Shown piece after piece: positions 1 to 17,567 of a stretch of DNA of 64,000 nucleotides. The notes below the pieces were generated by a model that saw only the letters and a list, made by a program, of their open reading frames with translations, searched no databases and was not told where the DNA came from. Position numbers and translations under genes: made by a program. Positions within the stretch are counted from its first letter, which is position 1. Every line of letters starts with the position of its first letter. Origin of the DNA: Scatophagus argus (lineage: Eukaryota > Chordata > Actinopteri > Scatophagidae). The stretch lies in the NCBI RefSeq assembly GCF_020382885.2, contig NC_058506.1, positions 3,720,001 through 3,784,000 of the forward strand, given 5' to 3'.

Positions 1-264
1 AGTAATAATATTGTACCTGAGAATTTCCATTTTAGCAGAATTTAGTGAGTAGGATTTTTCGTGTAGGACTTTAAACTTGTAATGGAGTATATTTACATTG
101 ATTTATTGGTATGTTTACTTGATTAAAGAGCATGCATTCTTCTTCCACTACTGCTTGTAATCGTTCAAGTTCAGAGATGTGCCATGGTTTGCATGTTTAT
201 ACTTTTCCTTGGTTCGTTCTTACTATCTTAACACACTGAGCCCTTCTTTCCCCTCCATCTACAG

Positions 265-5448
<5,184 letters not shown>

Positions 5449-7060
5449 CAGCAGGGGCACCTAGGGCGGGACTAGAACTCACTCTAACACTGGACTTAAC
5501 ACTCAAGTGCAGTAAACTGACTTTCACCGCGCAGTTCTGTATATACGCCCCCTCTTCAAGGGCGGGGTGACTTTTACTAATCTCCTTTTATTTATTTTAG
5601 AGCTTTCTTTTATCTCTTGTTTGTATTTCTTTTCTTTTTTCTTTTTTTTTTTTGTATTTGTTTCACTTGAGGAAAAAAATTCACTCATCAGAAACGACTC
5701 CAGCCGGAGCTTTGCCAAACTAATTGAGTAACGAGGGAGCATTATTTATTCTTGATTATTGTTAATTCTTTATCATTAATCAGTGATTATTAATTGTTAG
5801 TTGTCAGCTATTAATGATCATTAATTATTAATTACCAAATGATCTATTATCACCATTACTACAATGTTTTCATAAGAACCCGGACATCTTTTTTTTTTTC
5901 TTCTTTTTTTTTTCTGGAGTAGAAGATGACGATTTGGAGTCATTTTTTTTTCCTATGGATTATCCTTCTGAAATACTGAATGAAACTTGGGAGAAATCTT
6001 GGAATGAAAGCAATTGACACCAGTCCAAACTTTTCAGCTGCTCTCAAATTGTTACTTTTTTGAAGAAAAAATAAAATCTATTTCCTATGGATGCATGGGG
6101 ACTGACCAATTAAAAGACAATGAGGATTACGATCGTGGCTGGACAGTCCAGTCGAGCATTTTGTCACACTATGAAATGATCCAATGTGAAGATTTATTAT
6201 TCTTATTACTATAAATATATATATAAAAAGAGAAATCACTTTTATTTGTGGATATTACAGGGAAGAATTGATTTGGTTAATAAAGTCCTTAGTCATGTTT
6301 GCACATATCTCGTTTTAATTAGGAAATGGAGTCTCTGTTGATCTTTCTCTGTGTCCCATTCTCTAATGGTGCAATATGAAAAAAGAAAAGTATATGAAAA
6401 CTATTGCTCTATACTGTACTGTAATGATGAAAAATAACTATGTTGTGAGTATACTTACAGGGCCGGACACTCTCCAGCTATGTATTCAGGTGTAGTTTAC
6501 CACTGCTTGTTTGCCAGGGTGGTAAATGATGTTAGCTAGAATAGGGAGGGTTTAGAGAACTAATGGTTTGCACTTCACAACACCCCAACTCAAGTGTGTC
6601 CAGATAGATCCCCCTACTCTCAGTGCACTAGATAGAGTCTTCAGGGCTCTCACTCTCCTCAGTAGATTTACTGTTGCTGCATTGCAGTAATGCTCCTCTA
6701 CAGGGAAAAAAAAAAAACGTGAGACAATCCAGCAGAATCCCCCCTTCAAACCAAACCTATAATATCTATGGGAAATATCTCAAAAAAAAAAAAAAGAAAA
6801 AAAAAAAGTGGATATACGTAAGAAGCTGTTTTTTGTTCCTGTCTACCCTGGCCCGTTTCTGTTCTTTCTGTTTCTTTGAGTTAGCCTGAAGGGAGAAGAG
6901 TGTGATCCAAAATGCTGTGAGGTCATTCTGTCAGTTTCTATGATTAGTTTCTATGATTGAACTGTCTTCATTATGATTATACATTTTAACAAAAGAAAAA
7001 AAAATGTCACTTTTTATTTTTAACATGAGTGTTCACCATGGTGACACTGGAATAAAGAGA
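5449..7060 (+). other. dscam: dscam 3' UTR with two candidate poly(A) signals
   Basis: The sequence after the stop is AU-rich, with T homopolymers near 5637-5653 and 5889-5914, a 16-bp perfect palindrome at 5810-5825, and A-rich runs at 6705-6717 and 6781-6807. Candidate AATAAA signals lie at 6279-6284 and 7051-7056. The first would give a UTR of about 0.85 kb and the second about 1.6 kb. No other gene is visible here. Confidence 0.6.
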
Positions 7061-10000
7061 AACTAACACAAAGTTCAAATTTGATTAATAAAATGGCTGT
7101 TCCCCAAAGTGTCCTCCACGGGTTTGACATGAGTGACTGATGTTGGTGTGGAGATGAAGCAGACTCACGAAGAGCGACTGGGCCGCACATCTCTGGCTGT
7201 CTGGATTGTGAATCTCAGGAGACCCTGAATCCTCATCTCATTTTTGTCATGATAGCAGTGAGGCGTCCTAAAGGCAGTAAGTAATGAGAGTCAGATCATC
7301 TTCTGTGATGCTGTAGCTTCTGTTCCTGCAGGTGGCAGTGCAAATCCATCCTCTTATTAACTCTCATCCAGAGTCATAAACATTTTCCAAACACCTACTG
7401 GTGACTGCAGTTTTGCTTTCTTGCTGTTGTTTGTCCTCTTCTCACCAATAATTAGATGTGCAAGCAGAGTGGAGATTTCCAGCACCTGGTTTTGTCACCT
7501 GTTTCCAAGGTACACAAAGCAGGAAAAACTGGTACAATGAACAACTTAATCAGACCACGTATCAGCTTGTGGCCTTCATCTGTGTTTCTGTGTCACCAAA
7601 AATTTCTTTCCAGTGCATGTTGGGATAAAGTCCAGCCCTCTTAACCCAGAAGAATCACATAAGGAAAATGAATCATAACTGAGCAGGTAAAACAACATTT
7701 CACCTCTAACACCTTTAAGTATTTTCCTGCATGTCTGCAAGGATAAAAACCACCCAGATCTCAGGAAAACATTTTTGAGAGACCAGTAAGTTCATTTTTT
7801 ATGTCAACAGCAACATGGGGGGAAATTCAACAGCTGAGGAGCCCGTGACCAACAAGGCCTCTGAAGGCCAGAATGGAGTATGTAGTGACAAAGATAAAGT
7901 ATAGATTACAAATCACCCACAATGCTGACACATTGTGACAAAAAATCATTTTCATGCTGTTGATTGGACAGGTTCTCCACAGCGCAGTGCAGAGAGGAGG
8001 AACTTCTCACAGCTGGAATAAAAAAATAAAACTAATTGTGGGTGGTGGTGAATCAGCAGTAAATCACATTTTTGTAAAAACATCTTGCAGTCACATTGTT
8101 AAATTCTCAGTTTGACTGCGCTTATTGCATCATGTCCTGTTAGTATCATACGGTTTTATGTTTATTTTTAGCCTACTAGCAGAGCAAAAACAATATGCTG
8201 TAACAATAAATAGAAAACATAACTCCAAGTGACAGCTCTTGGTCACTTTATGGCGTAGCTGTTAAGGGATTCCAGAAAATGTGGGCAATCATAAGGCAAA
8301 ATTAAGCTGTGCTGAACATTAGGTTAATTAAATCCATCAGTTTAATAAAGTCTGTGTGAATTTAAAATGTCACATCCTCTAGAAATGAGCTTATAAATAT
8401 TCATTTTAAATCTCATCACAGGTGTGAAGTGTGTAGTCATATAATTATGAGTGTTGTAAAGAATTTCCATCCTGAACTGCTTTAGTAATTGAAGACTTTC
8501 CAACCTGCCACTATGTGGCTTCTGCCTCACACGTCTCCCCTGATAAATTGCCTCCATGGCCTTATATCACAAGACAGGGTTGTTAGCAGGAGGCCATATT
8601 GCTCAGCATGAGAACTACATCTGCCACCCACCTCTGAAGTCCACAACAAATTAAGCGTGGTAGCAGGGATTTACTTGCTGCCACACTTGGTGGTTAATAA
8701 CTTCTGTCATAAATAAGGCTGAGGCGAACTGAATTCTTTCCTGTGACCAGCCTGAGAAATATGAGGATATCGCTGGTGGTGCTGTGGAAATGACTCTGAA
8801 AATGTAAAGTAATAAACATGTCCCTGTGCAGAACTGAAGCAATGAGCACTGCACCTTCCTGAACAGTTTGGAGCTGACAGCTGGCTGTTTATGTTTCATT
8901 TGTTGGATCAACAGATAGTTTTTTCCCTCTCACATCCAATTATTCCAAGAAAGACTCCCATGATTTCCTTAAGGTTTTTTCAGATGTAGCGCTGGGAAAG
9001 CTCTACAGTGAGGTACAGTATGATCTGTTCAGCAAACTCAGTCTGCTTACAAAGGAGCTCTCCTTTATACACATCATTAGCATCTTAAGACTATGAGACT
9101 ATCGAGTGAGTCAACAGATCTTATTTAATGTGACTGGATAAAACAGGAGATAAGTCAAAATGGTAGATTATTTCTTGCCACTTATTACACCCACAACTAA
9201 GTTTTTATGAAGAGAAGAGACATTTTTCCACACTAACAAATCTGCTGACCAGCGGTACCAAGTAACAAAATTGAGCAAAGTATGACTCATAATCTGTGAA
9301 TTGCTGATAGTGCTGTGGATAGAGTAATGAAAGGAGAGAGTTTTATTGGGAGCTTAATAACCTGTTTAAAAAAATACAGCAGTGAGGATATTGTCAGTCA
9401 TTTTTGTTTGTCTGCCTGATTGATGAATTAACAGAAACATTACATCACAACACTGATTTCCAAAAAGTTGATGCTTTGTAAAAAAATGTAGTAATACCCT
9501 TTACACAATCATTTCACAGAGTGGTGAAACTCGCTGCATGCTTGCTCGTGAGCCTTTCACGATCCCATCACCTGTTACAGATGAACCTGTTTACCTGTGG
9601 AAAGTTGCAAACAGAGCAGTTCTTTCAAAAGGCACACATTTTCTAATCAAGTGACTGGAGCTAAGTGCTTTGATACTGTTTGTTTTTGGTTTTTTTTTAA
9701 CCCAGAATTCATAGAAAATGAGTCTTACTGACTTACTCACTGTGCAGTGATTATAGACATATGTTTGATTCTGGTCACCAGCTTGATTTAAGCCGTAGTT
9801 AAATTCTATTTTAATGAAATTGAACCAAATCCCTGAGACTTAACAGTTGGTGGCTAAAAAGTATAATAAACTCAAGTTACTGTGGTAAAAACCTGCATCA
9901 ATTCAGAGTACAATAAACAAAAACAGATTTTGTGAATTTGAAAATGATAAAAAACCAAAGTCACTCCAGAATAATGTCAGCATTGGCTGGTTGTTCAGAG

Positions 10001-10198
10001 TGCTTAAAATGACCTGTGTTTATGTTTATTAAGGAAGCATGAAGTCATTTGATGCTCCTTTAAAGCAAGTGGTCAGGATGTAGCTGAGCATGCAAAGCGA
10101 CCGGCAGTCAAAGTTGTTCCTATTTACCACGGCCACAGTTTCTACCTACAGATAAGAACTCACTTATGTATCAAATATGTCACATACAGCCCATAAAA
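7061..10198. other. Intergenic spacer between convergent dscam and pcp4; nothing recognised
   Basis: AT-rich single-copy-looking sequence. Open frames here are short and lack splice context or family resemblance. No RNA gene was seen. Confidence 0.5.
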
Positions 10199-10910
10199 TA
10201 TGCCCATAAAAAGTATTCACCCCCTTGGATGTTTTATAAATTATATAAAATGGTTTTATAAATCAATATAATTTGGCTTTTTTGACAAAAAGTTTACAAA
10301 AGAACTCTTTAATATTAAAGTGAAAGCAGATTTCTACAAGGTAATATCAATTAATTAAAAATATACAAAGTAAAATAAGTGATTGCACTAATATTCACCC
10401 CCTTCGAGTCAGTATTCAGCCTTTGGGTGAACTCTAGTCGAGATTTAACATAAGCTTTCTTCAGCCGTGGCTTTCTCTCTTAAATCTTTGACTGGTGAAG
10501 AACTGGGCAACAGTTGTTGTATGCAGAGTCTCTCGCATCTCAGCTGCTGAAGCGTTTAACTCCTTCAGAGCAGTTATAGATGTCTTGGTGGCCTTCCTCA
10601 CAAGTCTCCTTCTTGAACAGCTGAAGGTCACTCAGTTTGTGAGGACGGCCTGCTCTAGGCAGATTTGCACATATGCTATATTAGTTCCAATAGCCTTTTC
10701 ACAGTTGCTTGAAGTGTTCTTTTACCTTCATGGTTTAATTGTAGCCAGGAATGCCAATTAACCAGTGACCGGACCTTCCAGACACGGATCTCTTAATACT
10801 ACAATCACTTGAGACACATTCAGTGCACTCAGGTGATTTCCATTTCACTACCTGTAAGACTATGAGCACCAACTGGCTGAACCGTTGCAAGGTTGAGGTC
10901 AGTTAAATCA
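10199..10910. mobile_element. Interspersed repeat relic with T-T-C-A-C-C-C-C-C-T-T motifs (DNA-transposon type, family uncertain)
   Basis: The segment starts with a TATTCACCCCCTTGGATG motif at about 10214 and repeats it as ATTCACCCCCTTCGAG at about 10393. It then runs through a stretch I recognise from teleost genomes (antisense to a decayed helix-turn-helix-like reading frame) to the CACTCAGGTGATTTCC region near 10827. The reading frames are broken. The family assignment is from memory, not from a search. Confidence 0.5.
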
Positions 10911-11039
10911 TCCAAAATGCATATTCAGCTGTTCATTTAACTTTTTTTTTTTAAAGGATGCAATAGATTGAAGAAGAAGACACATACTGTAGTAGCTAAC
11001 TGGAACAATCGAAATGATACAAAGTGAATCAGCTTTCAC

Positions 11040-11980
11040 TCATTTCCAAAATTTTTCTTTATTTCTCTATATATGCGTATATGTGTGTGTATGTGTGTGT
11101 TTGTGTGTGTGCGTCTCTGTGCAAGCTCGTATCTTGCATGCATAATTTGTGTGTGCTTGTACAGTATACATGTGTGAGCCAAATGAACAATAACATTATT
11201 TAAACTACATTTGAACAGGAACAAGGACAGAAACACAGCTGGGATCAAATCATCACAAGTACAGCATCTATAGTCTCTACGGAGAGATACAACTCAGAGA
11301 GGTTCATGTCATCAGGTGAAAAGGCGGAGGATGGATGGAGGTGAGACACCCAGAGTGGAAATAAAAATTTGACACTGATTCGATTTTAAAAGCAGCAGTC
11401 TGGCAACCGTATGGGACCATTTTACCCAAATGCCATTAACAGACTTCCAGAAGAGCTGAAAGATCTTTTGATTGTTATGCCTTGCTAAGACTGTCGATGA
11501 AGTCACGACCCAGCTGAAGCGCCAATCACAGCAGGACATGTGGCTTAATATTCCCCCTGAATTAAAGATAATCACTGACAATCTATGAGAAGAGCTTTTT
11601 TAGTTTGTTGTTAATATGGGTATAATACACTGAATGTGACATAAAAAAAAATATAAAAGCTCTACTGCAGCTACTACAACTAATTGAAGTAAAAAATAAA
11701 AATAAAAAATCAGAAATAACAAAATTATAGGAAAGATTTAAATACAGACACCCAGAATTTGATAATGTATCATTTTTGTATATAATAGTCACTATATCCT
11801 AGTACTTACACACACACACTTTCACAAAGATACAATTTAGCCCCTGACCACCCCACCCCCCCCATCTCCACTTTCAAGAATCCTAACCCCACCCTCCCTT
11901 CTCAGTTCTTGATGGTGCAGTTTGATTGACATGCAAGACCAGGCCCATATCAAGCAATGACCCAGCTGACAGCACCCCCT
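11040..11980 (-). other. pcp4: pcp4 3' UTR (candidate extent)
   Basis: Downstream of the pcp4 stop on the minus strand the first clear AATAAA is at 11058-11063, giving a UTR of about 0.94 kb. It contains a C-rich patch on the plus strand at 11848-11892 and a TG/TA-rich patch at 11070-11112. The extent is inferred from the signal only. Confidence 0.4.
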
Positions 11981-12111
11981 CTAAGACTTAGCATCCTGCT
12001 TCTTCTTCTGGAATTTCCTGAACTGCGACTGGATGGCCACGGCGGCCTTCTCAGTCTCCGGGTTTTCCATGTCGATGTCAAAGTCCTGGGGGAGGTTGTT
12101 CTTCTTTTCAT
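11981..12111 (-). CDS. pcp4: pcp4 exon 3: acidic segment and IQ calmodulin-binding motif
   Basis: The exon reads (G|AT) [15 protein letters not shown] then [20 protein letters not shown] and K-K-K-Q-D-A-K-S, stop. The longer open frames overlapping it on both strands are out of frame with this product and are shadows. Confidence 0.96.
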
Positions 12112-15100
12112 CTGGGGAGAGGAGCGGGGCAATGGTGAGAATCTCCAGGAGTGACAATAATGAACTTATTGCTCAAACTCTCAAGGCACTTGTTTCCTTC
12201 TTAGGGTGATGGTCTAATATTAACTAGCCACATCAAACTAAGGAGCTGAGCATGGTAAACATCAGGCCTGCTACGTAGCAGCATATTAACACTGTCATTA
12301 TGAACAGGTTAGCATGTTAGCACTGCTCTGCTCTGGTACAGTCTCACTGAATACTCATTCTGGGTCACGACACCACAGTAGAAAAGCTGATATGCTGATT
12401 TTCGTCCCTCTTGCAGCGTGATGCTGCTATGCAGGTTGGAGTTCTGGGCATTGGCATGTAAAAAAATTTCCATCAATCTCTGTTTAAGTGCTCCACCAGA
12501 GATGAGAAAGAAGCAAGGATACTTTTCCCTGTTTTCTGGTATGCTTGTAACACTGAATGTGACACAGCATGGAAAAAAAAAACTTCTGTGTTTAGAAAAC
12601 CTGCATATACTGTATGTGCTAATTTCAGTGTAAAAATGGTGTAACTATTTGGTTTGCAAATGTAGATCGGGATGTGCATTTGGTACTAATTCAGTGGGAG
12701 ACCAGGAGGATTCCTGACGAAAAGCTCTCCCATTGAGACAGTACCAAACAGGGCTACTGATAGCTAAGATTTCGTGCTGTACGGTTAGACTGTTATGTAT
12801 TTCTTCCTTAATTTTCATCCTTGTCAGGGTGGGAAAGCCCCTGTTATTCGGTTTAGAAAGTGTGAGAAGCTCAGTATTCCTTCTGAGAGAGTGTAAACTC
12901 TGTGAAGGAAAGCCTATAAACGAACAATTATTTTACATAAAACAACTGAACTAATAAATGGAGTTCTAAAATGTGCAAAGAGAATAAAATTTTAGTACAG
13001 CTTTCACAGGAAGTTTTTTTCTCTATTGCAGTGTTAAATGAGTGACCTCATCCATGTCAGATATAAATGTCATTACAGATGTCTGACATTCAATAAAAGG
13101 ACAGTACAGAAGGCCACATATTAATGAACAAGGCTGATGAAGCAGCTGCACTTTACAGTCTGATAGAGAAGACACTGGTCTTACATCACAGAAGACAAAC
13201 TACTCTAATAATCCATTTATACATCGAGATGCTATCTTTCATACAGCGATCCAGAGACATGCTCCATTGAAAGAAAAAGAAATGCTGCTGGTTTAAAGGT
13301 TCAATAGCAAAAGACATGATCACATACAGCAAAACCAAGAAGAGCCCGAACAGTGAGTGCATAGTGAAGACTGAAGTGAAGTCAGTGCTTACTGTTAAAG
13401 CAAACGTGAGGTTAAAACAAATGAAAAGGTTCTGTTTAATGGGATGTCACGCAGTTAGATGTTTATTCAAGCAACATAGTTGTCATGCGGCACGGTGCTG
13501 AGTGTATGACTGTGCTGACCTGCTGTGCAAAGCGTGCACGCTAACATATTTCTTTCAAATGGCCTACTTACTTTTAGCTGGAACCTTTTGCTGACCTTGA
13601 AGCCCTTGGATGACACACGTGACAATGAAAACCAATTCATATTTCATGATTGCAGAAGCCACACAACCCTCTCTCACACACACACACACCTTCTCTAAAA
13701 TCACACATGCGCCACGGGGTTGATGCCCTTTACACTATAGAGGACGCAAGACTCTATAAATCAGGCACATCACAGTTTCAGATAAATTGCCACAATGGAT
13801 GATGGGATTATTTCCATAAAATGTTTGTGAAAGGTCATGCTGAAACTAGTTCTTGTGAGATTTAAAGCAACCAAACAGTATGTGGACAATGATTGATGAA
13901 GGCCCAGTCTAAAGACTACTGGGCAAGAAACCTCTAAAAGGTGACCTGTTCAACCAAGCATTGATTATGAAAACCCACACTGCAAGTTAGACTCTAGTAG
14001 ATTAAAAAAAAGAAAAAAGAAAAAAAAAAGGCAAAAGAGCACATTTATTTCCTCATAGGAGAGTGTGTGTGAGGTACTGTGTCTATAGGAAAAGGTTAGG
14101 TTATTGATTTTCATACAGACATGATGACCTTTCAGTCAATCCCAACAGGTCATGACACCCTCATTCAGTGCCCCAAATCATTGTTAGCTTGTGAGCTAGT
14201 TGGCAGGTGGATGGCAGATAGCCAGCCAGTCGGCACTACATTGAAACACGTGTGGAATGCTGTGTAATATTGTTACTTTGTAATGTTGCAGTGAAATTAG
14301 TTATGATATAATTTATTGCATTTTGTCCCTCCAAAACACAAATTTGTAATCCTTGATCTTACCAGTAGGTAACCATTAGGTGCAGGATGTGTACAAATAA
14401 TTTACACTAAATATAATTTATGAGCTTCAATCTAAGGTGTTACAGTACAGTTTTGAGGCACGATGCAAAAGATCCAGGCCAGTTTCCTGGAGAAAAACTT
14501 AGACTCATGCATACTGTTTAATTAGATCTACTGTAACATGATGGTATAGAGAAAATACAAAGGCTCAGTGCCAAAATGAGATAAGTGAGATAAGTTAGAT
14601 AAAATGTGTCCTTCTTAACATCTTTACAGCACAAGGGATCCTGTTTCATGTCACCCGCTTTTTGTTTTTCTTCCATTCCCCCCTCTCCATTAAGTTCTTG
14701 GCCTATATGTTTTATGTTGCGATAGTGTGAAAATGCTTAAAGCATTGTATAAATAATAATAATATAAACACAATGAGTAGAATTATCTTTAAATGTATCT
14801 TTCCAAACTGGTCATTTATTAGAGTGAATTGCACTTCAGTAACTCTCCTAAACCAAGAACAATGGAAAGAAGAAAGAAGTGTGAACGTGTGAAAATGGAC
14901 AAATGTCAAATGAATGCAATTCACGCCTCTGTCAAATTCAATTAAGCTGCCTAGAATCCCTCCCGATCAGTGCTGGGATGTTTCCCTGCGGACTGAGCCT
15001 GAGCTGCAGCACACTTCATCATCCCTCAAGTTTGGACAGAAATCCATTTCAACGCTGGGTCTTAACAGTGTTATCAGCAGCCCCAGAGAGAGGCGACGGG

Positions 15101-16787
15101 TGACATAGGGCTGCTTTCTGTGCGGAATGGGACTATGGAGCCATTTAACAGTGAAGAGGTTGCTATTAACCTGCTGCATCCATTGTGTTGGGAGGAGGAC
15201 TTCAAGGAGTGGACGAGATTACATTCAGTAACTCCATGGTGTATTGTATCATACGCTGCCATGAAACCTAATTTTGTAAATGTGCAGACTGCAAAAAACA
15301 CTTATAAGATATGCGGTATCTTCTTGCATGATTAAAACTAAGAAAGCGAGTAACAGGACACAACCTGCTGAATACATATTCATGATGCCATATCAGGTTT
15401 TTTTCAAAGCTTCGTTAACATCTGTTAATTCAGCAAAGCAAAGAGTGAAATGTCAGACTGATTCACATTCGTCTCACCTGAGCTGAGGTCATGAAAAAGC
15501 CATTCATTGCTCCGAGGTTCATTAGAAAGAGGCCTTTGTTCTTGCATACTCTAATTTTTCCAGGATGACAGTTCTGCACTTAACACCATTTATGAATTTC
15601 AAAGGATTCTGCCAAGTACCTCGAGCCCAATTTTACCATTTATAACTCAAGGGATTTGAATTATATTATTATGCCAACAATACCATGGCCCCGTTTGCAA
15701 AGTAGGTCGTCCTGTGAATTGCTACCATGGTAGAGAAAACCTATCCGCTGCCATAACCACTGTGACATCCTGTTTCTCCCACAAAAACAGGAAATAGACA
15801 TATAACTACTCAGTCAATTTGTCTCTGATGTAACTTATTGAGAAATATAGCAAATCTATGGATGCCAAGAGATTTCAGAAAATATAACTATGGCAGATAC
15901 AGTATAGTATTTAAATAAACAAAACAAACAAACTGAGCCCCCATGAGAGGCATCATGTCATTTTCAGGAGTGTCCTGTCAAGTTGTTGCATTTGACCAAC
16001 TATTAGCTGGATCACACAAAAAAACACAGACAAAATATAAGACATATGCACAAACTGCTACAATATGCCATGATATGAATTCACTGTTCTAAATGTATTT
16101 ATAAACAACTAACAACTAATTATAAACATGAAGGAAGAACAACTAAATTAAAATTAAGAAATGTCTGGTTTTGAGTAATCCAAAAGATGTTTTGGATTTA
16201 ATGTGTGATGGTAAATTATTCCAATCACTGGGAGCCGATGTGTCTTATTATTTTTTTATAATCATTTTTTTTTATTATTTTTTTCCGTTGAGACAGATCA
16301 GAAGACGTTTGGCTGTCAACTGCTTCAGATAAACAAGCAAATGAAAATTTCTTTATATAGTAATTAATGTGAACTGCATACAAATTAACAGCCTCATACA
16401 AATGACAATGATGGATATGAAAGAGACATTTAAATCTGCATAAACAATTGCAAATAAAAGGAGGGAGAGATACAATGTTTACATCAACCTGTCCTCAGTT
16501 AATCTTGAATTTCCCCCTGGGGATAAATTAAGTTTTCTGAATTGAATTAAATTGAATTGAATAAATGATATGTTATTAGAATCTGACTTGAGCATTAGAG
16601 TTTTCATTTGACCTGTGTTAAAGTAATATTGCATTTAAACTGTAAACATGTTAGACGTCGCTGTATTCATCCGTGGGGTCTGAGAAGTTTTCGATTTGAA
16701 GTTTTGTACTGAATTTGTATTGTCACAACTTTGCAACACGAGTTGCAGATCAACAGATCTGTTTAGATATTTTAGTGAGACAGTCAC

Positions 16788-16862
<75 letters not shown>

Positions 16863-17487
16863 TCATCTTAAATCATGAACATGAACATGAACATAAATCA
16901 TCTTTTCAATTGTAATCAAAGAGCAAAACTCACTTTGTTCTACTGCCACATATAAAGCACTACACGAGCGCTGGTGAAAACAACACATCAGTGATATTCT
17001 GCATTGTATTTTTGCATGGTTGTACTTTTCAGATTGAACGTGACGGTTAGAGAATACCTTGGCCAGCAGATGGTTTGTTGTTTTCAGTCGTTGCTCCTGA
17101 TGCTTGTCTCTGCAAAGAAATCAGAGAAACACATGAAAAACATTTTTTTACAGAACATCACATGCAAACACTAAACATTTCCTCCTACCAGTTAATTTTT
17201 GTTATTAGTTATTCATTTTCGCATAAAGCTTATTTGTAAGTTAAACATTTTAATTCCAAAAACACAAGGTTTAATATTCTTGTTGTGTTTCTGAAAGATA
17301 AATCTTCATGAGAAGGCATCCTCACACTAAAGATGTATAATCCATGCTTCAGCAGAGCCATCCTCACCCAGCCTGCTCCCACAGCACCACACTGCCTGGT
17401 GCTGTGGTGTAACATCACAATCTGCACTCAGCTCTGAAAATAAAGAGCTTTCAAATGCAGAAACACCACAGCGTGTGTGTGTGTGTT

Positions 17488-17567
<80 letters not shown>

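Noticed and set aside
11950..12154. Arginine/serine-rich minus frame and the plus-strand frame over the same bases
   Set aside because: Both are out-of-frame readings of pcp4 exon 3. The true frame gives the Pcp4 IQ motif and ends at 11981.
16696..16878. Open frame with a polyisoleucine run
   Set aside because: It is produced entirely by the (AAT)25 microsatellite.
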